DNA of 7,000 nucleotides from an uncultured Collinsella sp. (GTDB lineage: Bacteria; Actinomycetota; Coriobacteriia; Coriobacteriales; Coriobacteriaceae): assembly GCA_902491345.1 (NCBI GenBank), contig CABUHI010000046.1, positions 1-7,000 of the forward strand, given 5' to 3'. The notes beneath the pieces were generated by a model. It was given only the letters and a program-made list of their open reading frames with translations, ran no database searches and was not told the origin of the DNA. Shown here piece after piece: positions 5,398 to 7,000 of this stretch. The position numbers were made by a program, and so were the translations under genes. Position 1 is the stretch's first letter; each line of letters opens with the position of its first letter.

Positions 5398-6847
5398 GCG
5401 TAGAATTAGGCGAACACCTCTCTTCGTAGAGGTGTTCGCCTTTGTCAACATCATTTGGCGTAAAGCCGTCACCGTGCTTGTCAAAGGCGAAGTAGACGCG
5501 TACGCGGTTGTTCTTGCTGTCGATTTCCGCAAACCGAACAAACTTGTTGAGTATGTCGAGCGGCGTTAGCTCCGTTGCGATCTCATCGAGCCAAAGCATG
5601 AGTTCGTCAACGCCGAATGTCAGCGATTCTCCGCGCTCGGCGATGCGCAACTGCGCTTCGATTTCGCTTTTGCGGCGCTTCAGTTCGTCCGTTCGTTCCT
5701 TTCCGCCCGGTGGTGCTATTCCATCCTCTATCGCTTGCCAAATGCGCTCAAACGCCGCGTCAATGCGTCTCAGCTCTTTCTTCAGATAGTAGCTTTCTGG
5801 CTTCGTCTCTTCCTGTTCGGACTGATAGAGAGCCATACCCTGCGCTATCCTCTTCCGCACGTCTTCGCGCGCCACCGCTTGAAGCGTCATATCCACAACG
5901 GCATCTTCTATAAGATCGCGCCGTACAGTTCTGCGACACTTGCGACAGCGGTAGTAGTGATAAGCCCTACCCGTCTTAGACGTTCCACTCATCCCCGCCA
6001 TTGGCATACCGCACTTCGAGCAGTAGAGCTTTCCGGAAAGCGGGAACTCTTTTGCCGAATCGACCTTGCGGCGCGGACGGTGCCTGTCGTTCAGGATGCT
6101 TTCTATCATGTCCTGCTCTACCTGCGGCCAAAGACCGGGCATCCCGCCATATACAACGTGACCGGCGTAGCTATACGTGCCGCCGTTCTGCACCCTCCGC
6201 AGAAGCTTAGTCACCTTGTCTTGGTTGAAGGGCTTTCCATTGCGCGTCTTCTCACCTTCGAGCGCCCGCACGATATCTGCCACCGAGCGACCGGAAAACA
6301 ACATGTTCTTCATCTTGCGCATAAGTGACGCTTCTCGCTCGTTGACGCTATAGCGACCGTCCACGATATCCCATCCGTAGAGGGCGTGTCCGTTGGCAAG
6401 GCATCGAGCAGCGTTCTTCTGGATGCCGTCGCGTATGCGCTCGCTGTCTATGGCGCTTTCCCATTCCGCGAGAACTTCGAGCATGCCGAGCTGAAGAACA
6501 CCGCTCGAACCGCTCGCGATCTCTTCACCCGCGTACAGTATTTCTACACCAGCCTTGCGAAGCATTATGCGCGCTAAGGCCATTTCGTCGCGGTTGCGCA
6601 TTATGCGCGTCACCTTATAAATCACCACATAATCAAATAAACCTAACTTCGCATCGTTCATCATGCGCTGGAACTCAGCGCGATTAACATTGCGCCCCGT
6701 CTGCGCATAATCGCAGTATTCGCGCACAACCTGCAATCCCTCGCGCTCGCAGTATTCGCGCGAGTTCTCAACTTGTATCTCGATGCTTTCCGAACGCTGA
6801 TTGTGCGAGCTGAAGCGCGCATATATGGCGGCTCGGTTCTTCGCCAT
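5351..6847 (-). CDS. Large serine recombinase (site-specific integrase)
   Basis: A 498-residue integrase that should cut and rejoin attachment sites through a covalent serine-DNA link. Order: catalytic resolvase domain 1-150 with YARFSS (nucleophile Ser13), R-x-x-R at Arg81/Arg84, and the long E-helix with AEWESAIDSERIRDG; recombinase domain about 155-255; zinc ribbon with CSKC (276-279) and CRKC (301-304); coiled coil about 343-405; and a last conserved block ending near FAFDKHG (453-459). Position 80, usually Asp in LDRxxR, is Thr (VTRIMR). The ATG 6847 has AAGAGGTGA (plus 6855-6863) upstream. Residues 470-498 are encoded across the ssrA terminator and tmRNA 3' end, which suggests the original stop was lost at an integration junction. 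Codon use is less GC-rich than flanking genes. The cargo probably lies beyond 7000. Confidence 0.92.
   Translation of the reverse strand: MAKNRAAIYARFSSHNQRSESIEIQVENSREYCEREGLQVVREYCDYAQTGRNVNRAEFQRMMNDAKLGLFDYVVIYKVTRIMRNRDEMALARIMLRKAGVEILYAGEEIASGSSGVLQLGMLEVLAEWESAIDSERIRDGIQKNAARCLANGHALYGWDIVDGRYSVNEREASLMRKMKNMLFSGRSVADIVRALEGEKTRNGKPFNQDKVTKLLRRVQNGGTYSYAGHVVYGGMPGLWPQVEQDMIESILNDRHRPRRKVDSAKEFPLSGKLYCSKCGMPMAGMSGTSKTGRAYHYYRCRKCRRTVRRDLIEDAVVDMTLQAVAREDVRKRIAQGMALYQSEQEETKPESYYLKKELRRIDAAFERIWQAIEDGIAPPGGKERTDELKRRKSEIEAQLRIAERGESLTFGVDELMLWLDEIATELTPLDILNKFVRFAEIDSKNNRVRVYFAFDKHGDGFTPNDVDKGEHLYEERCSPNSTLVEARRIELRSTKAP
5387..5441. other. Candidate attachment junction between host ssrA and mobile element
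   Basis: The recombinase gene abuts and overlaps ssrA, an attachment target well known for genomic islands. The change from host-like tmRNA/terminator sequence to recombinase coding sequence lies near 5441. No second copy of the tmRNA end is present in this window, so the exact crossover cannot be set. Confidence 0.3.
5408..5445 (+). terminator. Terminator of ssrA
   Basis: AGGCGAACACCTCT (5408-5421) and its exact complement (5428-5441) form a perfect 14-bp stem with the 6-base loop CTTCGT, followed by a short TTTG. It begins 10 bases after the tmRNA CCA. The U-tract is short but the stem is very stable. The hairpin also lies inside the C-terminal coding sequence of the minus-strand recombinase. 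Confidence 0.8.
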
Positions 6848-6868
6848 GCTAAAATCACCTCTTAGAGC

Positions 6869-6886
6869 GGTCGCGGCAAAGCGACC
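6869..6886. repeat. Hairpin upstream of the recombinase gene
   Basis: GGTCGC (6869-6874) and GCGACC (6881-6886) flank a 6-base spacer. In the recombinase mRNA the hairpin would lie only a few bases before the ribosome binding site at 6855-6863, so it could influence translation. No function is shown. Confidence 0.4.
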
Positions 6887-6900
6887 TGCTTTTCACCTAT

Positions 6901-6943
6901 TCCCCGCGCGCCAACCGCCAAGAAGCCGTGCGGGGATTTTTTT
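6901..6943 (+). terminator. Plus-strand intrinsic terminator upstream of the recombinase start
   Basis: TCCCCGC (6901-6907) pairs with GCGGGGA (6930-6936) and is followed by seven T residues (6937-6943). The T-run is only on the plus strand, so it stops rightward transcription, opposite to the recombinase. No plus-strand gene ends just before it. It may guard against antisense read-through or end a small RNA. Confidence 0.6.
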
Positions 6944-7000
6944 ATGGCTCTGTTAGACCAGGATTGACATTCCGCCCCGTCATCTTCTTGCGATTGCACA

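Noticed and set aside
5320..5541. Minus-strand reading frame containing WWRRGESNSGPRK
   Set aside because: This is the usual spurious translation of the antisense of a tmRNA/tRNA 3' end and overlaps the recombinase in another frame.
5735..6328. 197-codon plus-strand open frame
   Set aside because: It lies wholly antisense to the recombinase, whose domains are clear, and has no recognisable domain or start signal.
6862..6999. Minus-strand frame open to the window edge, ending 14 bases before the recombinase start; another minus frame ends at 6942
   Set aside because: Each could be the 3' end of a gene beyond 7000, but the visible 20-46 codons match nothing I recognise, and the longer one crosses the plus-strand terminator.
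1..7000. CRISPR array, tRNA genes, insertion-sequence ends, replication origin
   Set aside because: No regularly spaced repeats, tRNA cloverleaf apart from the tRNA-like part of tmRNA, transposase with terminal repeats, or clustered DnaA-type boxes were seen.

Overview
The window is a GC-rich chromosomal segment, most likely from a Coriobacteriia actinobacterium (Collinsella/Olsenella-like). The basis is indirect: high-GC codon use, strong purine-rich ribosome binding sites, a DUF6110-type small protein paired with a heavy-metal P-type ATPase, and the overall style of the proteins. No marker here fixes the genus.

Left part (1-3361): the 3' part of an ABC exporter gene (ATPase domain of the siderophore-exporter-like class) ends at 761. 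A short palindrome and a good sigma70-type promoter follow. The promoter drives a two-gene metal operon: an 81-residue DUF6110-like protein and a 691-residue P1B-like metal ATPase that lacks the usual CPx proline and the CxxC motif in its N-terminal domain. A palindrome with DtxR/IdeR-like half-sites lies at the predicted transcription start. A strong terminator closes the operon.

Middle part (3362-4793): a complete toxin-antitoxin operon (RelB/DinJ-like antitoxin, then PIN-domain toxin, overlapping by 4 bases). Its clear promoter is flanked and interleaved by two copies of TGTGCTAGC, and a large hairpin follows the toxin. Convergent to it is an unrecognised acidic 144-residue protein on the minus strand.

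Right part (4794-7000): the tmRNA gene ssrA (5034-5397, CCA encoded) with an extended -10 promoter, a structured leader of about 90 bases, and a perfect 14-bp terminator hairpin. A 498-residue large serine recombinase lies on the minus strand. Its reading frame runs through the ssrA terminator and 47 bases into the tmRNA 3' end. This looks like the left end of an integrated element whose cargo lies beyond base 7000. The recombinase region is visibly less GC-rich than its neighbours.

The main point of interest is the recombinase/ssrA junction: the last 29 or so residues of the recombinase appear to be encoded antisense to host tmRNA and its terminator. I see no CRISPR array, complete insertion sequence or defence island. 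The serine recombinase suggests that cargo should be sought to the right of the window.
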